DNA from: Pinibacter soli
Lineage (GTDB): Bacteria > Bacteroidota > Bacteroidia > Chitinophagales > Chitinophagaceae
Assembly: GCF_029961145.1 (NCBI RefSeq)
Contig: NZ_JASBRG010000007.1
Location: 2,708,189-2,772,188, forward strand
Reading direction: 5' to 3'
DNA length: 64,000 bases
Shown here: piece after piece, positions 61,797 to 64,000 of the stretch
How the letters are laid out: each line of letters begins with the position of its first letter
Position numbering within the stretch: position 1 is the stretch's first letter
The notes under the pieces: generated by a model
Told to the model about the DNA's origin: nothing
The model's input: the letters and a program-made list of their open reading frames with translations, nothing else
Database searches by the model: none
Translations under genes and position numbers: made by a program

Positions 61797-62438
61797 ATGT
61801 TCTACACTATAAAAACAAACTGGATTTTCCGCGCCATCTGCAAGTACAGGGTTTGGCACATGCCACGGCAGGCGAAAAAGATCTATCTGACGTTTGATGA
61901 CGGGCCGCATCCGGAGATAACAGGTTTCGTGCTCGATGAATTATTGAAGTACAAAGCAAAGGCAACATTTTTTTGCATTGGCAAAAACGTGGAAGCGTAT
62001 CCGCAAATGTATAAGCGTGTACTTATGGAAGGTCATGCCGCGGGTAATCACACGTTTAATCACCTCAATGGATGGAAGGTTGCAGAGAAAGAATATTTTG
62101 ACAACATTGCCAAAGCAAAAGAGCTGATCGATTCTAATTTGTTTCGCCCGCCTTATGGACGCACCAGCAATTTTGCAGCAAAGCATTTAAAAGAAAAAGC
62201 AGGATTTAACATCATTATGTGGTCAGTACTAAGTGGAGATTTTGATGTGGAGCTAAGTCCGGAACGTTGTCTTGACAATGTGATTAAAAACACAAAAGAG
62301 GGAGACATCGTTGTATTTCATGATAGCGAGAAAGCGTTTAAACGATTGCGTTATGCATTGCCAAAAGTGTTGCAGTATTTTTCGCAAAAAGGATATTCAT
62401 TTGAAAAAATCAGCATTCCAATTGTAGTTAGTAAATGA
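61797..62438 (+). CDS. Polysaccharide deacetylase family protein
   Basis: A 213-residue NodB-homology enzyme. Motif 1 TFDDGPHPE (32-40) gives the catalytic base and metal Asp (D34, D35). Motif 2 GNHTFNH (83-89) gives the metal ligands H85 and H89. Motif 3 is FRPPYGR, and the final HDSEKA gives the catalytic His. It removes acetyl groups from chitin-like or peptidoglycan sugars. There is no clear signal peptide, but the first 20 residues are moderately hydrophobic. It may be cytoplasmic or membrane-associated. Confidence 0.87.
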   Translation: MFYTIKTNWIFRAICKYRVWHMPRQAKKIYLTFDDGPHPEITGFVLDELLKYKAKATFFCIGKNVEAYPQMYKRVLMEGHAAGNHTFNHLNGWKVAEKEYFDNIAKAKELIDSNLFRPPYGRTSNFAAKHLKEKAGFNIIMWSVLSGDFDVELSPERCLDNVIKNTKEGDIVVFHDSEKAFKRLRYALPKVLQYFSQKGYSFEKISIPIVVSK

Positions 62439-62740
62439 GTTGGCGAGATAAAAAAAATATAGACTTCCCTAAAAAAATTTGGGCCGGGGTAGAAACCCTG
62501 GCCCGTTTTTAATCCGTACCCTATGAAAACTGATTTAAAGGTATAATATATTTTTTATTAATGCAAAGTAATTTCTCTTTCAATCCAATATTAAAAAATC
62601 AATAAATCTTTGAAACACCTGATTTTGTTGGCAATTATTATACCGGATGTCCATTTTTTCATCTCATCTTTTCAAAAAATCATTATATACCCTATAAATA
62701 ACTTATGTTATAATGACTTATAATTTCTCAAATTTGCACC
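62439..62740. other. Intergenic region with one terminator
   Basis: About 300 bp, AT-rich, without a gene. Apart from the terminator at 62479 nothing is seen. A degenerate -7 element CAAATTTG lies near 62729 before tatD. Confidence 0.45.
62479..62512 (+). terminator. Rho-independent terminator after the deacetylase
   Basis: GGGCCGGGGT (62481-62490) pairs with ACCCTGGCCC (62495-62504) around AGAA, followed by GTTTTTAA. Confidence 0.8.
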
Positions 62741-63505
62741 ATGATTATCGATACCCATACACATTTATATAATACAGATTTCAATTCGGATATAGCAGAA
62801 GTTATAGAGAGAGCTGAAAAAGAAGGCGTTCAAAAGTTTTACCTTCCCGCTATTGACAGCGAAACGCATGAGGCCATGATTGCCCTTGAAGACAGGTTTC
62901 CCGGCAAATGCTATGCTATGATGGGTCTGCATCCATGCTCGATAAAGGAGAACTATAAAGAAGAGCTAGCCATTGCCGCTCAATGGTTTGAGAAAAGAAA
63001 ATTTGTTGCCGTTGGTGAAATCGGACTAGATCATTACTGGGATAAAACGTTCGCAAAAGAACAAGTGGAAGCCTTTCAAACCCAGATAGATTGGGCGTTT
63101 CAGTACAAACTACCCATTGTCATTCATACAAGAGATGCGATGCAGGAAACGATCAATATTGTGAAGGAGCGCCAAAACGGTTCATTGGCGGGCATTTTCC
63201 ATTGCTTCTCAGGAAGTTATGAGTCAGCAAAAGAAATTATCAAAGCAGGTTTCTATCTTGGCATCGGAGGTGTTTTGACTTACAAAAAAGCAAATCTACC
63301 CGAGGTCTTAGAAAAAATAGATCTGCAGCATATGGTGCTGGAAACCGATGCGCCTTATCTGACGCCGGTTCCGTTCCGTGGAAAAAGGAATGAAAGCAGC
63401 TACTTAAAATACATCGTGGAAAAGCTTGCCGAAGTGAAGCATACAACTGTAGAAGAAATTTGTTCGGTGACCACAGCGAACGCTCAAAAAATATTCGGTT
63501 TGTAA
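62741..63505 (+). CDS. tatD: TatD family metal-dependent hydrolase
   Basis: A 254-residue TIM-barrel hydrolase. Metal sites include IDTHTHLY (H6, H8), [10 protein letters not shown] (about 93-102), the HTRDAM and FHCFSGS motifs and the terminal ETDAPYLTP Asp. TatD enzymes act as 3'-5' exonucleases in DNA repair or as D-aminoacyl or RNA hydrolases. It is monocistronic and directly upstream of tRNA-Ser. Confidence 0.93.
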   Translation: MIIDTHTHLYNTDFNSDIAEVIERAEKEGVQKFYLPAIDSETHEAMIALEDRFPGKCYAMMGLHPCSIKENYKEELAIAAQWFEKRKFVAVGEIGLDHYWDKTFAKEQVEAFQTQIDWAFQYKLPIVIHTRDAMQETINIVKERQNGSLAGIFHCFSGSYESAKEIIKAGFYLGIGGVLTYKKANLPEVLEKIDLQHMVLETDAPYLTPVPFRGKRNESSYLKYIVEKLAEVKHTTVEEICSVTTANAQKIFGL

Positions 63506-63541
63506 AAATTGAAATAGTACTTTTGCAACCCTTGCAAATCC

Positions 63542-63628
63542 GGAGACGTGTCCGAGTGGTTGAAGGAGCACGCCTGGAAAGTGTGTATACGGGAAACTGT
63601 ATCGCGAGTTCGAATCTCGCCGTCTCCG
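63542..63628 (+). tRNA. tRNA-Ser (anticodon GGA)
   Basis: An 87-nt type II tRNA. The acceptor stem is GGAGACG/CGTCTCC with discriminator G. The anticodon stem is CACGC/GTGTG with loop CTGGAAA, so the anticodon is GGA (UCC/UCU serine codons). A long variable arm follows, and the T arm has GTTCGAATC. CCA is not encoded. A strong terminator follows 4 bp later. Confidence 0.95.
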
Positions 63629-63631
63629 CTG

Positions 63632-63669
63632 AAAAAAGCCCCGCAAATTAAAATTTGCGGGGCTTTTTG
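63632..63669 (+). terminator. Rho-independent terminator after tRNA-Ser
   Basis: GCCCCGCAAAT pairs with ATTTGCGGGGC, with a TAAA loop, preceded by six A and followed by TTTTTGTTTTTT. It is close to ideal. Confidence 0.88.
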
Positions 63670-63832
63670 TTTTTTACGCCTATTTGGAAATTCACTTTTT
63701 ATAGTGACGGAAGTTTTATGCAATTATGAATTACGGCTGGAATCTACTAAGGCTTCGCTAAATTATCCTCTCTAAAACTTTTATTGAATTAAACACTCTT
63801 ACTATATTCAGGAAATAATTTCAAAGAGCCAT

Positions 63833-64000
63833 ATGAAAAAAGACGAAGAAAAAAATAATTCCGTTTCCCGCAGGGCGTTTATGGGCAATACTGCAAAAGT
63901 GATGGCAGGCTTTTTTATTCTGCCCAGGCATGTATTGGGCGGGAAAAGCAAGGCCGGATTTCTTTATACAGCACCTAGTGATATGATTAATCTCGGGCTG
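63833..64000 (+). CDS. Gfo/Idh/MocA family oxidoreductase, N-terminal part (cut by window end)
   Basis: The first 56 residues are open to the last base. A twin-arginine-like signal (SRRAFMGNTAKVMAGFFILP) is followed by RHVLGG, which is the hallmark of secreted Gfo/Idh/MocA oxidoreductases in Bacteroidota, and by the first part of the NAD-binding domain (APSDMINLGL). The substrate cannot be told from this part. Confidence 0.75.
   Translation, partial: MKKDEEKNNSVSRRAFMGNTAKVMAGFFILPRHVLGGKSKAGFLYTAPSDMINLGL

Overview
The window is a chromosomal segment of a Bacteroidota bacterium, most likely of the Chitinophagaceae or a near relative. The evidence is gliding genes gldF and gldG, a giant PKD protein with a gliding/type IX-secretion C-terminus, a fused MurF-alanine racemase, many SusD-free glycan enzymes with lipoprotein or Sec signals, and Bacteroidota-type promoters (TTG, about 20 bp, TAnnTTTG). 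Composition is moderately AT-rich, with AT-richer patches at the acyltransferase (26.6-27.6 kb) and in the small genes at 35.2-36.7 kb.

Layout. 1-4.6 kb: end of rbfA, a LolC/E-like permease, an unpaired transketolase N-terminal half, a WecA/MraY-type phosphoglycosyl transferase, frr. 4.8-9.3 kb: mscL, a DUF3078 outer-membrane protein, scpA, two pirins. 9.7-16 kb: gldF-gldG, a TerC-family protein, murF-alr. 16-22.3 kb: alpha/beta hydrolase, 1486-residue PKD surface protein, lspA. 22.5-34.1 kb: lipoproteins, GH2 glycosidase, acyltransferase, mutarotase, OmpA/TSP3 protein, trypsin-like lipoprotein, beta-barrel. 34.2-39.2 kb: one minus-strand cluster holding a secreted short RHS protein that ends in a TNT (NAD+ glycohydrolase) toxin domain, four small immunity candidates, and two paralogous secreted Cys/His (transglutaminase-like) proteins that bracket the cassette. 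39.5-47.3 kb: a small acidic protein, GH5, cupin, GNAT, acpP-fabF-rnc, methylmalonyl-CoA epimerase, cysteine desulfurase and an IscA-type protein. 47.3-55.3 kb: YkuD-type protein, AraC regulator, dxs, a beta-barrel/PCMD pair, a LytS/LytR-type two-component pair. 55.5-58.2 kb: an operon of lipoprotein, membrane protein, NarX-type kinase and LuxR-type regulator. 58.5-64 kb: MauG-like dihaem protein plus MbnP-like partner, arfB, dtd, a MazG-type protein, polysaccharide deacetylase, tatD, tRNA-Ser(GGA), and the start of a Gfo/Idh/MocA oxidoreductase.

Most of the window is housekeeping. The most interesting part is the toxin/immunity cassette at 34.2-39.2 kb, where two uncharacterised Cys/His secreted proteins appear to belong to the toxin operon. 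Second are the MauG/MbnP pair and the four-gene signalling operon. The intergenic regions are unusually rich in palindromic repeats of several families, one of which is read through as part of a signal peptide and another of which supplies a stop codon. No insertion sequence, prophage or CRISPR array was seen.
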